Shown: positions 1-10,925 of the stretch, one piece after another
Numbering within the stretch: the stretch's first letter is position 1
Layout: every line of letters begins with the position of its first letter
DNA from: Neurospora intermedia
Lineage: Eukaryota > Ascomycota > Sordariomycetes > Sordariales > Sordariaceae
Direction: 5' to 3'
Assembly: GCA_037102815.1 (NCBI GenBank)
Contig: BTPP01000007.1
Span: 992,001 to 1,056,000 of the forward strand
DNA length: 64,000 bases
The notes under the pieces: generated by a model
The model's database searches: none
The model's input: the letters and a program-made list of their open reading frames with translations, nothing else
What the model was told of the DNA's origin: nothing
Program-made: the position numbers and the translations under genes

Positions 1-663
1 ATAGATCTTTCCGGAATTGACGTCATCAAGGTTGGACCCTGACCCCCCACCCCCCAAAAGCTTGAACCATTTAAGCCCCTGAACGCTAGCACTACACAGT
101 ACATACACCATACAACAATGGAGTTCAGTTGCTGCGCCTCAGGGGCAGAGGACGGACACGACCCGAGCACAACTTGAAGCTCGACTCAGAACCTCAAGGA
201 AACGGAACATGGGAGTTTAACGCTGAAACAACTAACAGCTTCACCATGTCGTAGGTGGGGGAGTCGACCAAAGTACACTAGGGAGCACCGACCCATGGTA
301 CATACAACAAATGGATTCTGTTTGTTCGTACTTGGGGTCATTCCGAGGATCCAAAGGCAACTTCGTTCGTCCTATTCACCAGCCACCATCCGGATGCTCC
401 GGACATGTGTCGTTGTTTGCGTTCATGAGGTCGACTAGCTGTGGTATCTTCGGACGGTGCCCATCTCGCTAATCGTGTTGGTTCAATCTCATCCCCAACC
501 GCCCGCCCGCCCGCTCGCCTGCCCGGGGCCGCATATCGAATAACCACTCAGGTCGTCTAGCCCAAAATAAAATGATTCGGCACTGTCATCACTTCGTTGT
601 GTTCTCGATGTGGAAAATAAACCAAAAAAAAAAAGAGAAGATGTTGTTGAACATCGGGAATTG
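1..663. other. gene-free stretch at window edge
   Basis: I see no coding exon, RNA gene or repeat here. The longest open frame (338-547, minus) is short, of biased composition and resembles no family I know. A gene lying outside the window could have its flank here. Confidence 0.5.
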
Positions 664-736
664 AGCCCGACGTGGGGGTCGAACCCACAACCTTGAGATT
701 AAGAGTCTCACGCTCTACCGATTGAGCTAGCCGGGC
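664..736 (-). tRNA. tRNA-Lys (anticodon CTT)
   Basis: The minus strand folds into a complete cloverleaf of 73 nt without an intron. The acceptor stem pairs GCCCGGC with GTCGGGC, the T arm carries GGTTCGACCCC-type pairing, and the anticodon loop reads CTCTTAA with anticodon CTT at 701-703. It decodes AAG lysine codons. It stands alone downstream of the GT31 gene. Confidence 0.95.
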
Positions 737-1500
737 AGCTGCGAGCTGCCATTGGATGTTGAAAATTTGCCCAGTCGTACCCCTTAAGAATCATCACCAG
801 CCTCAGTCAGTTGTACTTGGATGTCAATTGAAGAAGAAATGCCAATGTTGAATAACATGAATGGACCTGACAGATAATTAGAATTATGAACAAGTTAGTG
901 ATTCCAACTATCTTTTGATTATCGTATTCGTAATGCAGATGTGTCCGACAATGCGCTATATCCGCTTGTGCTATCCGCTTTCCCCATGGCAAGAGTAACC
1001 CCCCAAAAGCACCATAACGCCCTCTATCCCTCTTACCCATGATCCCCCAAGTCCAAGGCAAGTATTACACATTCGAAAAAAAAATCCTCCTCATGCCCAG
1101 ATTATCCCAATCCGATGATATCTCAAGCGGATTTCTTCCTTATATGATCAAGTACACTTCATGACCCTCGTGATCCACTTTGTTATGCAACTGCTGCGGA
1201 CCGAGTTCTAACACTCATTCTTTTTCGAGGTCGTTTCCTAATGACCACTTGCCTGGTGCCTCCTCATTGTAATGGATACCCGACGTTCGAGGTCAAATCA
1301 ACTGCGACTGTCGATACCCTCCAAGTGCAACATCCGAGGAATGTTATGCATGTGCTTGCGCGCCTCCGCACCCGAGAAATGCGTGTGTGGAGTGACGGCC
1401 ACTGAAAGCCAGCTTGACGCAGGTCATGGGGCGATGGCCGCTATGATCCAAATATGATGCGGTTTTTTTGGTTTTTTTTTTTTCCTTCGAATGTGCCCAT
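737..1500. other. spacer between tRNA-Lys and GT31 gene
   Basis: No gene is visible. The right end is expected to hold the 3' untranslated region of the minus-strand GT31 gene. A T-rich run lies at about 1461-1484. Confidence 0.5.
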
Positions 1501-3075
1501 TTAGCTAGAGAGGTTCGGCCACTGGATCTTGTCACAGACCTTCTCCCTTTCGGTCCACTCCTTGATCTTTTCGACATCCCAACCACTGATGCTTTGCTTG
1601 GCCCCTTCTTTCTTTGGTACTGGCTTCCCCAGAATGAAGGACCTGTGCATGGCACACTTTCCATCCTCGTACTTGTATTGCACGCAGTCATCAGGAGGCA
1701 AGCTCTTGCACGCCGCTTCGCAGTCGGAGGCTGATCGGTGGGCGACCTTTTCGAGCTCGTTGTATTCGTTCGCCGGCTTCATGCGATGGAGGGTGCCCTC
1801 GTCCCATTGTTTTGCGGAAATGTCGACATAGAAACGATCGTCGGACTTGTTATCCCAGTCAAGCTGCTCGCGCTTGAGCTTGGGTTCGAGATATTCGTGG
1901 TAGATGTCTTTGATGAGAAGGGGCCGCGGCTTTCCGGATGCAATTTGCTCTCTGCGGAAGCGGCGCTCGAACTCCCAAAACGTGTTGATCTCTTCGCTGT
2001 TCATGTGATGCATTGTCACGATTGGGTGGCACCAATGCCAGGGACCAAACGGGAGCGTTGCGGGCTTCTCGCCGTTGATGGTCGGCCACTGTGAAACACC
2101 TTGGTTAGTACAATGAATATGTTCTCAATTCGTGCGCACAGAGAAACTCACCATTTGTTCGACAGAGACATCGGCGTTATCTTTGAGCGCCAAGGCAAAA
2201 ACGTAGTCTCCGCAGCATTCACGCTTCGCACGCAAGTCGTACTTTTGTGCCACGCCCGGATTCCCGTCGACGAGCGCCTTCATCGACGCCTTGCTGACGA
2301 TATAACCCGACCCGCCATGACCGAATCTGAAGCCCTGGATCAAGGTGACACTGCCAAGATAGTGCTTCTTGTTCGGGTTCAGTTTGCCTAGCCAGTGTAC
2401 CAGGTTGGGCCACAGGACATATGTGTCGGCGTCTACAAAGACGTACCAGTCGTAGCCTGGGCGCATCTTATACGTCTGTTCCGCCATGTGGACATTTTTA
2501 TACTTGTCGAGATTCCAGCCTTCGGTCGCGGGGTTGCCCTGCTTGTTGCAGCCCTCGACATCAACAGGGCACGCCTTTTGGCGGCGGTACAGGTCAAAGT
2601 CCGGGTTCCCCTCCATGGCCTCGGTTGACACGTTGGACAAGCTGTCGTACACCGGGTATCCGCCAATCTTCTGTTCCATATCGCTAAAGATGAGGAAGTC
2701 GGGTACACATTTGAGCACCGTCATAAGTTGAGTGGGCACGCGGTTGAAGGATTCCGACGCGCCCGTCTTCATGATGACCAGAATGTTGTCGGGAATCGGG
2801 TAGCCAGCGCAGTCTGGGTTCTCGGAGGGATGTGGCCTAGGGCCAGGACCATTGTGTCCCGGTGGTGGTGGGGGAGGATGGTGGCCATGGCCACCAGACT
2901 GGTAGAGAGGGTCGTCAATGGCAGTCCAGCCGCCAAGACGCCTCGAGGTGGCCAGAAGAAGAAGCAGACTGATTGCCGCACATAGGGCGATGGTGATGGA
3001 TTTGCGCGTGAACATCCTGGGCAGCGTGGGGATGAAGCAGAGGCTGTCTTGGCCACGACGGGGCGACTTGATCAT
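1501..3075 (-). CDS. GT31-type glycosyltransferase, type II membrane protein
   Basis: Two exons (3075-2152 and 2088-1501) are joined across a 63-nt intron with donor GTGAGT, branch TACTAAC and acceptor CAG, giving 503 residues. A single hydrophobic segment near residues 25-42 suggests a Golgi type II membrane anchor. A His/Pro-rich stem (about 60-85) follows, then a fungal family-31-like transferase domain with the metal/nucleotide-sugar motif DADTY at 215-219. The conserved GGSGY and CCGDY motifs lie before the intron. The last ~100 residues hold several cysteines spaced as in PAN/apple-like modules. Family knowledge supports transfer of a sugar from a nucleotide-sugar to a glycan in the Golgi. 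The acceptor substrate cannot be told from sequence. No neighbour suggests a pathway. The start codon was chosen because it precedes the membrane anchor; Met21 is an alternative. Confidence 0.9.
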
Positions 3076-5862
3076 TTGAAGGGAAACAGATCAGGTCGCA
3101 GGCGTAGAAAAAGAAAGATTCATTCGCGATCAAGAGAGAGTGCAGACGTCATGCCACTCTCGAGTTCCCCATGGAGCTGAATGATCCACCAGGTTCGACG
3201 ATCGCCTGGAGAATCACGAAGAGGTGGGTGGAGGTGTATCTTTAGTGCCGTGAGTGGAGGGCAGCAGGGGCAGCGAGTGGAATCGGGATCAAGTCAGTCT
3301 CCTGTGATCGCGTAAGCCGGGGATCCCTCAGGTGGGCTCGGCAAGGTTCAAACCTCTGCGCCGGACTCGCGGAATGCAGGGTTGGTTGCAGGGCGGCTAA
3401 AATAAGGAATGGAGAAGCGTGGGAAAAGGTGGCAGGGTAGACGCTAGACAGGGCTGAAAGAGGAATTAATGGGCGACTAGAGGTACCAAATACGAGCCCA
3501 CCATACCGGGACCCGTTCCTGAGTGGTAGCAAAAGTTGGGGATATCAATGGCTCAAAGACACCAGCCAGACGGTATGGGAAAAAAGAAAAGTCCAATGTT
3601 AGGGGCTTTCATGCATCCATGTTGCTTGTTCGAAGATGGCAAACCAAACAAATGTCAATCGGTAAGGTACCTAGGTATCTACCTCAGGTAGTAGGTGAAG
3701 CAGACTCGCAGGTAGAAGGAGGACCTGCAACGCAGGAGGAGGCAAAGGAGTGGAGGGAGGGGAGGGAGGGGCGGTGTCGACTCGAAAGGAAGGGCTCTGA
3801 CATGTCATGTCTCTGATCGGAGGTTGAATGGAGCACACGGTAGAGTAAATGAAATAAGCTGTTTTTGTTCTGTCTCATCGCATTGGGTCGTGGTATGGTG
3901 GCTCTTCCCTGCTAGAGCCTGAACGGGAAACCCAGGGCAGCACGGGACGCCATGAGATGGGATGAGTCGTCCTTACTTACCTAGAGGCATCGAACCGACT
4001 CGCCGGTACGTCTTGGTTTGTGGAAAAAAAAATGAAAATGCGCAGGCTTGGGATACACAACTCGACCGTGACATACCTACTCGGGGATACTTGGTTCTGC
4101 AATACTACCTATCGTGTTCTGGTCAATCTGTTGAGAAACTGTGGTGAAGGGAAGTGAATGACTGAAGATGGAATCCCAGCATCGGCGGGCGTGGGATTAA
4201 GCCGAGGTACCTCTAGGGTACAAATGCCGCAGCATTGCCAATCAAGGCATGGGCAGCAATGTGGCTGCCGTTTACTGCTATGATTCGCATGCAATCGCCA
4301 GATACTTGGATGATCCCCTCTCGATCCACTGAAATTCCCGGGCAGACTCTCAGGGGAAAGCAAGGCAAGATGAAGATCCCGAGGCCGTTTTAAACCGAGT
4401 GCTTGTTTCAGGACGAATGTAACTGTTGATCGTGTTGATGCTCATCAACTCGATGTTACACTCTTTCATTTAGAATGACAATTGCGCGATAAACCAACCT
4501 GATGATATTCAGGGAGCTCATTATTCCATCCTCTTCGTCCCTTCCCTTTACCCTCTTTTAGAGATTCCACTTGTCCTGGTGCAATGGAGATGGATGTTCT
4601 AACGCAGATGCAACCGTTCCTCGGCAGGCCCAGGGTCCACACCCACCCCGCGGCCACTCCTGCCAAGCAAGCCGCCAAGCTGTCAGACATCCGTGGGTTT
4701 CTTTTCCACTTCAGGAACGACGGGACTCTAGAACTTGGTATCCATATCGTATTCCGAGACAACCTACCTACCTACGAGTCCAGAAGAGCATGATAAGAGG
4801 TATTGAGACATACTCTTCAACTTGAGACAACCATGATGCCTTGATCAACGCTTTGCGTTATGTGAGTGTCTTCCAGCTTCAATAATTTCCACACCAGACT
4901 TTTGTGAGGGGATATCCCTGCAATTGGCCAAAGCCGGAGAAGGTCTGGACTGCACCAAAAAGGGGGCACATATGCGCCATCATTCTGATGGTGTCAAGTG
5001 GCTGCTTCTTCCATCCATCACAATCACATAACGCTACCTACCTCTAGGCCTAGTCCAGTCAGAGTTCGATGCCATCCTGACAAGAATACATAGTACAGAG
5101 GTATGTACGAGCGGTAGAAGCACAACAACGATCAACAAGTTTCCATCCACATTCGCGACGGAGGTTCATCGCCATAAAAACCTGTCGTCTGCAAGGAGGG
5201 ATCGGGAGGCCGTGTCAATAACCTCAAAGACCAAAGACAAGGGCGGGCGCTAAGCTGCATCAAGTTGGATCGATGCCAACCCAACTTCATGACCAACGCC
5301 CGCCGCCGCCATGCCTTTGAGATCGATGTTGGAGCGGCTTGGCCAGGCAGCCACACCTATCTCCCGTCGAGACAGTGAGGAACCAACTGATTGGAAGAGG
5401 CCCGTGCTAGGTACCTAACCGAACTCGTTAGTGGGCAGCCTAGACCGTCATGGCCCCAAGCTTCAGGGCAACGCTAGTGACGCTGGGCAACTCTAAAATG
5501 CCACACCCCAACGACACTTCTTGGCTTCATCCGGCGACCATGATGAGGATGTGATCCATGAAAAGGAATTCCTAACCTGTTCTCTATGCTGTGCAGAAAA
5601 TGGTTTTCAAAGAATTAGAGGGTTTGGGCGAAGATTGCCAAGCAGCATCCGTAGAATAACTGACAGTCCCTGATGCGCCAGCTAACAACATCCCGCGACA
5701 GCAATGGCAACGAGGACGGCGACAAAATAGAAGAACATGAATCGACAATACATATCACCATCACAATCACACTCCTTGTTTTGCCTTACAAGCAGTAGCT
5801 GAGCAGCGGCGAGATCTCATTCCACCTATGTAGGCCCGGTCTTGGGTCATCGAACTCCCGAT
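3076..5862. other. long gene-free spacer
   Basis: About 2.8 kb without a supportable coding exon. It contains TAC/GTA-rich fragments, including a perfect palindrome at 3668-3677, and scattered poly-A runs. The left end must hold the GT31 promoter. All open frames are short and interrupted. Confidence 0.5.
3668..3677. repeat. perfect 10-bp palindrome TACCTAGGTA (copy 1)
   Basis: TACCTAGGTA is identical on both strands. The same 10-mer recurs at 21561-21570 and 34674-34683, always outside coding sequence, amid looser TACC/GGTA-rich flanks. Confidence 0.8.
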
Positions 5863-6979
5863 CTAGATGGCGGTTACAACACCCGTCAAGACAAGAGCAA
5901 CAATCAAAGCCCACATAGACTTTCCCTTGCCCATCCCTGCATTCTTCGCAGCTATCCAATTCGTAGTATTCGGCGCTTTAACACAAGACAGCCAGCCAGC
6001 ACTATCATGAACCTCCCCGCTGGAAGAGAAGTGTGTCCACGTTATCACCACCGGCCATACCACGCGCTCCATAGCCACAAGCGCCGAGGCGTTGTCTTTT
6101 CCAGCTGGGGCCGAAGCCCCCACGAAGAAGGAATACCGTCGGTTGCTTTGATCGAAGTTGCTGCTATCGATCTCTTTTCGTCTTGTTAGCACAATATCAC
6201 CATCTAGTATAATAGTCCAAGATGTACATCTCTCGACACGCACCACCAGGTCCACGCCAGTGTGGACATTCCACACATCATCCAGAGATGGAGAACTCAC
6301 CATACCCAACCCCAATCGTCGTCCCCCCAAAATACTCCAAACAAGCATCAGGAACCGCCAAACTCCCACACGCCCCTAGATCATCCTTGTCCTTCCCAGT
6401 GTTATTCGCCACGCTATTGATCTGTAGTCCCTGTATACACTCACTCGGCAACAACGCCGCACAAGTGCCGTCCAACCTCGCCGTCTGCGCCGTCTCCGTC
6501 GTCTCGGCCGATAACCCCCCGGGAAACACGATGGCGCACACCCGCCAGCTTTCGGCGTCTAGACTTAGTCCTTCCTGTCGGTGGGTAGAAGAAGGAGGGG
6601 GCACAAGCGATAGGACTGCCGCCTCGATGAATTTACTCTTCCTGTCTTTTGCCGATATGGAGGATGCGTTGGTCAAAGGTATGTTGGCTGCCACGCTGAT
6701 GGAGAGATACCACCCGGGAACTTCACTGCCGGTGGCGTCGGCGGGGCCGGCGGGGATGGAGACGTTGTAGCCTGTGGTTGGAAAGGAGGCGTTGGAGACG
6801 GGGTGGGCGATGGCGAGGGCGAAGTCGGAGGGAGGAAGGCCGAAGGGGGGGTTGGAGGGGGAGCCGATAACGAGGGATAGGGATTGGGCTGATGATGATG
6901 ATGATGATGATGATGATGCCACGGCCACGGAGACGTGGAAAAGGCAAAGGAAGAAATTTAAGAGGTTCCTAGTGGCCAT
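5863..6979 (-). CDS. secreted protein with probable GPI-anchor tail, unknown function
   Basis: Translation from the ATG at 6979 gives a signal peptide (MATRNLLNFFLCLFHVSVAVA) directly followed by a run of serines encoded by a (GAT)n microsatellite. The best model joins exon 6979-6301 to 6173-5863 across a 127-nt intron with donor GTGAGT, a CTAAC branch and an AAG acceptor, for about 329 residues. A GTATGG donor with a TAG or CAG acceptor a few bases away also keeps frame, so the boundary is uncertain. The C terminus ends in about 17 hydrophobic residues (MWALIVALVLTGVVTAI) without charges after them, as in GPI-attachment signals. Several Asn-X-Ser/Thr sites and paired cysteines fit an extracellular, cell-surface protein. 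I do not recognise the family. In-frame upstream methionines exist (7123) but would bury the signal peptide. Confidence 0.75.
6891..6918. repeat. (GAT)n trinucleotide microsatellite
   Basis: About nine GAT units. On the minus strand they encode the serine run just after the signal peptide of the secreted protein, so slippage here would change serine number without a frameshift. Confidence 0.9.
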
Positions 6980-8023
6980 TTTCGTGCAAGACCGAGTTCG
7001 TGATACTAGATGTTCGTTGACATTTTCTTGGTTGCAAGGAAATCGTCCTGGCGGGGACAGGGCAGATTGAGAAGGTAGGTAAACACACGAACGTAAGAAA
7101 GAGGAAATGCAAGGCGCACGCAACTAACCAGGGGCAGGCAAGCTTCCAGAGGTAAGCTCCGTCGTGCCTGCTAGAAGCACACATGCTGCATCCCCAAGGC
7201 AGCTCACTCACCTGTTTCCCATGCTAGACCAATGAGATGAACCCAAGATGCAACTATTTTCGGTGTTGGATGACGGAACCCGTCCATTTATGGAGGAGAA
7301 AGAGGATGCGAGCTTTCCACAGCAGAACTATGAAACGGGAATGTCGATAGATGCGAATGACGAAAATCCCACCTACGAGCACATATTGAAGGATTTTCCA
7401 AGGACAGGAGGCTTGAGTGATGACTAGAGTAAGCTACCCAAGATGATACGGGGCCAAGCCAGTACTCGGTACAGCTCCGTACTCCGGGCTCCGGGCTCCA
7501 TATCCTCCGATCTCCGCTTGCACTGGTCCCCACCTGATTCCGAAATCCGGATCCGGATCCGGCTCAAATTGGGCTCCGTTCGAACTCGGGCTCGTTCGTC
7601 GGAATGCCTTCGACTTGTTTCTCTTGCAGTATGAGTACAATTTCGTACGCAAGCAACTTGTTTAACCAGATGTCGATGTGGTCTAGCCTTTACCTATGCT
7701 TAGTCTCTTTATAGATACTATGAGAGTTAGGATACTTGGAAAGTGAAGAGACGAGTAACATCCTCGATTCGGTAGGTATGTAGGTAGGTAGGTACCACGA
7801 TGTAAGACACTTGACAAACAATCTCCTCTTACCGTTCTTATTACTTTCTTGTTTCTGTCTCCTCTGTCTATCTCCTCATTGTCATGTGCTGTACATATTT
7901 CCCCTTGTGTCGGCATATGTTTGGTGCTCAGGTCCTGGAAGGAATGAGTGTTAATGTCAGCGATGAGCTTTTCTCGAAATATAGGGAGACTTTTGTGGCA
8001 ATATACGTATCAATAACCAATTA
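6980..8023. other. spacer upstream of the GPI-type gene
   Basis: This is presumed promoter of the minus-strand secreted-protein gene. A (GGTA)n-like tract lies at 7771-7796. A locally repeated ATCCGGATCCGG pattern occurs near 7549-7562. No gene is evident. Confidence 0.5.
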
Positions 8024-8094
8024 GCGCCAGTGGTTTAGTGGTAAAATCCATCGTTGCCATCGATGGGCCCCGCGTTCGATTCGCGGCTGGCGCA
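8024..8094 (+). tRNA. tRNA-Gly (anticodon GCC)
   Basis: A 71-nt cloverleaf without an intron. Acceptor GCGCCAG pairs with CTGGCGC and discriminator A is at 8094. The anticodon stem CATCG/CGATG closes the loop TTGCCAT with anticodon GCC at 8056-8058. A T-run right after the gene is a typical RNA polymerase III terminator. Confidence 0.97.
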
Positions 8095-9030
8095 ATTTCT
8101 TTTGCAGTTTTTTTTCCTCTTCCTTTTTTGTTTCTTCTTTCTTATCTATATCGGTCTTTCTTATCCGTATAGATACATACCACCTCGTCCCATGTGCATA
8201 GATAGCATGGTATAAATGAATAGAAAGTCGCATTTTTTTGTTGTTGTGTTTTTTTTCTGTTGTTTAATTTCAGATCAAAGATACATCGTAGCAGGATAAT
8301 CACCTACGTATCATCTAGTATGCTTTGACATTTTGTTTATCACTCTTCAGAATTGCCAGAAATCGGACGGATGACAACTCCGCTAGCGTGAGCCACCGCC
8401 CGAGCATCTCGGAACGAACCGTTATGTTGTGCATTGACGTTTGACATCATCATGGAGCAGTAGCATCTTGGTGTTTTCGGAGAGCGGAGGAGAGCACCGG
8501 ATCACGATGACAACTGAATATGATGCTACCAGGACGTTGGCCAAGCACGACAGAATTCATTGCGTGATAAATGAAGATAGTATCAAAGTGATTTTATTCA
8601 AGACGGCTTGCTTACAATTCCTGCGCCGAATTCTAGAAGCCCAAACCCGAAACTATTCCACCTGGTTTTCTATAGCAGCAACCAACTGTATCCGATTGAA
8701 TAGACTTTGTTTGTTCGTCTACCATTTGTCTTTGTATAGATCTCAACCGAAACCGGGAGAGACAGAGACATGAATGAGGAGAGAGAGGGATATAGAAATT
8801 GAGATGAGATGAACGATCTATGAAAAAGCCTAAAAGGAAAACAAAACATTTATCGACATGACAAAAACTTGAAACCCCGTTTGACCTTTTTCCATACACT
8901 ATATCGTGGCCCATTGTCTACCACTACCATTGCCACCTCGGCCGCCGCCGCCGCCGTTGTATCTTTGATAATACTATCATTTGGTATCACATCCGTCATT
9001 TCAACATGCCTATCCACATTAGCATCTTCC
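8095..9030. other. spacer and 3' flank of cfp
   Basis: T-rich tracts follow the tRNA (8101-8255). The right part should contain the cfp 3' untranslated region. I see no coding exon. Confidence 0.5.
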
Positions 9031-10743
9031 TTACTCCTGCACCGACATGTTGCGGGGAGGCCTCGCATTCGCAGCAGCCACGTAGTGACCCCAGGTGATG
9101 AGCTCCTTACTGCAATCATCCTGATCAATCGTGCACTCGATCAGCGTAGGACCCTCCTTGTGGCTCTCAGCCACCTTGATAGCGTCAGCGAGCTCGCCGG
9201 CTGTGTTGGCCAGCAGACCCTTTGCGTGGCCGTCGGTGCTGTTGAAGGCCTCCACCAACATGGCGTAGTCCCAGTTCTTGATCTTGTTGTAGGAACCGTC
9301 GTGGATCTCGACCTCGATCGTGTAGCCGCGGTTGTTGATGAGCATGATGGTGATGGGCACCTTGAAGCGCACCATCTGCGACACCTCTTGGGCCGTCACC
9401 TGGAAAGATCCGTCGCCGACCAGCACGATGGTGTGCCTGTCAGGGTGGCGCAAGGCGTAGCCAAAGGCCGCAGGGATCGACCAGCCGATGTGGCCCCATT
9501 GCATCTCGATCTCGAACTTGGCGCCGGGAGGAAGCTTCAGCTGGATGCCGTTGAACCACGAATCACCCGTGTCGACGAAGAGGCTGGTCTTGTCTGTCAA
9601 CATCTCCTGCACCTGTCGCGAGATCTCCTTGCGCGAGAGCGGCTCCTCGCGTTCGGCCGTGTGCACGTGCGGGGGGTCGGGCTTGAGGCGCTTGTACTCG
9701 ATCATGGTGGAGTCGTTGAAGGTGACCTGGGTGGCCAGGTGGCTGAGGAATTCGCACATCCGGACGCGGCTGAAGTGTGCGCCGGGGAAGGTGACATGAT
9801 CCATATCGACGGTCATGAGCGGGATGTTGGGCACGGCAGTCCATCCGACCGTGCTGTAGTCGTTAAAGACGGCGCCGACGCAAATCATGGCGTCGGCCCA
9901 GTGCACCATGGCGTCCGCGGCATCGGAGCTGACTTGTCCCCAGAAGATGCCGACGAACTGCTTGTGATCTTCGGGGAACATGCCCTTGGCGGCAGGTTGC
10001 AGGGCAACAGCACAGCCCATGGCCTCGGCGAACTCGATGAGCTCCTTCTCGGAACCGGCACGGCCAGCTTTAGGGCCAACCAGGATGACGGGCTTGAGCT
10101 TGCCGTCGAGGTACTCGGCAGCGCACTTGGCGGCGGCCTCAAGAGCGCTCTTGTCGCTGGTGATGGGGTCGGTGATGGCGCTGATGGGGCCGGGGCGCAC
10201 GCAGGTAGCTCCGGCGAGGTTGGTGGGGATCTCGATGTAGCAGGGCTTCCGGGCAAGGATGGCGGCGCGGAGGGCACGGTCGATCAGGCGGGGTGCATCG
10301 ATGGCGCGGGGAATGGCCACAGCGCAGCAGGTAATCTTCTTGGCCATCTCATACTGGTAGGTGTAGTCCGGGTGGCCGAGGGTATGGTGAAGGATGTGAT
10401 ATTGACTGGGGTCGTTGGTGTTGGGCGAGCCGCTGATGAGGATCAAGGGGAGGTTCTCTGCGTAGGCACTGCCGGTGCCGTTGAAGGCCGAGAGGGCACC
10501 AACGCTGTAAGTGACAACGCAGGCGGAGATGCCGTTGGCACGGGCATAGCCTTCGGCGGCAAGAGAGCAGTTGAGCTCGTTGGCGCAACCAACCTCTTTG
10601 AGATCCGGGTGAGCTTGTAGCTTGTCGAGGAGGATGAGGTTGTAGTCGCCGGGGACGACAAAGTGATGGCGGACGCCGACCTGAGCAAGACGCTCGGCGA
10701 GGTAGTCGCCCACCGTGAACTTTCCTTGTTGTTGGGCTACCAT
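9031..10743 (-). CDS. cfp: pyruvate decarboxylase (cytoplasmic filament protein)
   Basis: An uninterrupted 570-codon frame encodes a complete thiamine-diphosphate-dependent pyruvate decarboxylase, which converts pyruvate to acetaldehyde and CO2 in fermentation. Visible signatures are the N-terminal NELN motif with the cofactor-activating Glu56, the paired histidines in YHILHHTLG, and the cofactor-binding block starting VGDGSFQ and ending LINNRGYT. Length and sequence match the Neurospora protein that also assembles into 8-10 nm cytoplasmic filaments, the basis of the name cfp (recognised from memory, not by a search). Strong codon bias produces a 583-codon antisense frame that should be ignored. 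The gene has no intron, a TATA-like box and CCAAT box upstream, and a 28-codon upstream ORF ending 12 nt before the ATG. Confidence 0.98.
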   Translation of the reverse strand: MVAQQQGKFTVGDYLAERLAQVGVRHHFVVPGDYNLILLDKLQAHPDLKEVGCANELNCSLAAEGYARANGISACVVTYSVGALSAFNGTGSAYAENLPLILISGSPNTNDPSQYHILHHTLGHPDYTYQYEMAKKITCCAVAIPRAIDAPRLIDRALRAAILARKPCYIEIPTNLAGATCVRPGPISAITDPITSDKSALEAAAKCAAEYLDGKLKPVILVGPKAGRAGSEKELIEFAEAMGCAVALQPAAKGMFPEDHKQFVGIFWGQVSSDAADAMVHWADAMICVGAVFNDYSTVGWTAVPNIPLMTVDMDHVTFPGAHFSRVRMCEFLSHLATQVTFNDSTMIEYKRLKPDPPHVHTAEREEPLSRKEISRQVQEMLTDKTSLFVDTGDSWFNGIQLKLPPGAKFEIEMQWGHIGWSIPAAFGYALRHPDRHTIVLVGDGSFQVTAQEVSQMVRFKVPITIMLINNRGYTIEVEIHDGSYNKIKNWDYAMLVEAFNSTDGHAKGLLANTAGELADAIKVAESHKEGPTLIECTIDQDDCSKELITWGHYVAAANARPPRNMSVQE

Positions 10744-10755
10744 GATGCTCTCTCT

Positions 10756-10842
10756 TTAGGGTGAGATCTGGTGGTGAAGAAGTGTCAAAGACTGGAGGTG
10801 GTAGTAGTAGTGGTAGTGTCGAAGCTGTACTTTCATGACCAT
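10756..10842 (-). promoter_or_regulatory. 28-codon upstream ORF in the cfp leader
   Basis: Reading the minus strand, ATG at 10842 opens a frame of 28 codons rich in His and Tyr (contains HYHYYYHL) that stops with TAA at 10758-10756. The stop is 12 nt before the cfp start codon. A second in-frame ATG is at 10836. If transcription starts about 30 bp below the TATA-like box, the uORF lies in the mRNA leader, with its ATG close to the cap. Translation and any control role are inferred. Confidence 0.55.
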
Positions 10843-10883
10843 GCAGAAGTCCGGTACACAAGAGGACGGCGGGCTGCGAGAAG

Positions 10884-10925
10884 CCTTTTATTGTCCTGTG
10901 TTGACCACGGTGATGTGATGATTGG
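10884..10925 (-). promoter_or_regulatory. probable cfp core promoter (TATA-like and CCAAT boxes)
   Basis: On the minus strand AATAAAAGG lies about 141-150 nt upstream of the cfp ATG, and CCAAT lies about 30 nt farther upstream (10921-10925). Spacing and order fit a highly expressed fungal glycolytic or fermentative gene. Assigned by motif only. Confidence 0.45.

Noticed and set aside
3340-3372. Sequence GGTTCAAACCTC considered as a tRNA T arm
   Set aside because: No acceptor, D or anticodon stems can be paired around it.
8869-10620. 583-codon open frame on the plus strand, opposite cfp
   Set aside because: It is the antisense frame of the pyruvate decarboxylase gene, produced by strong codon bias. 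It has no recognisable domain.
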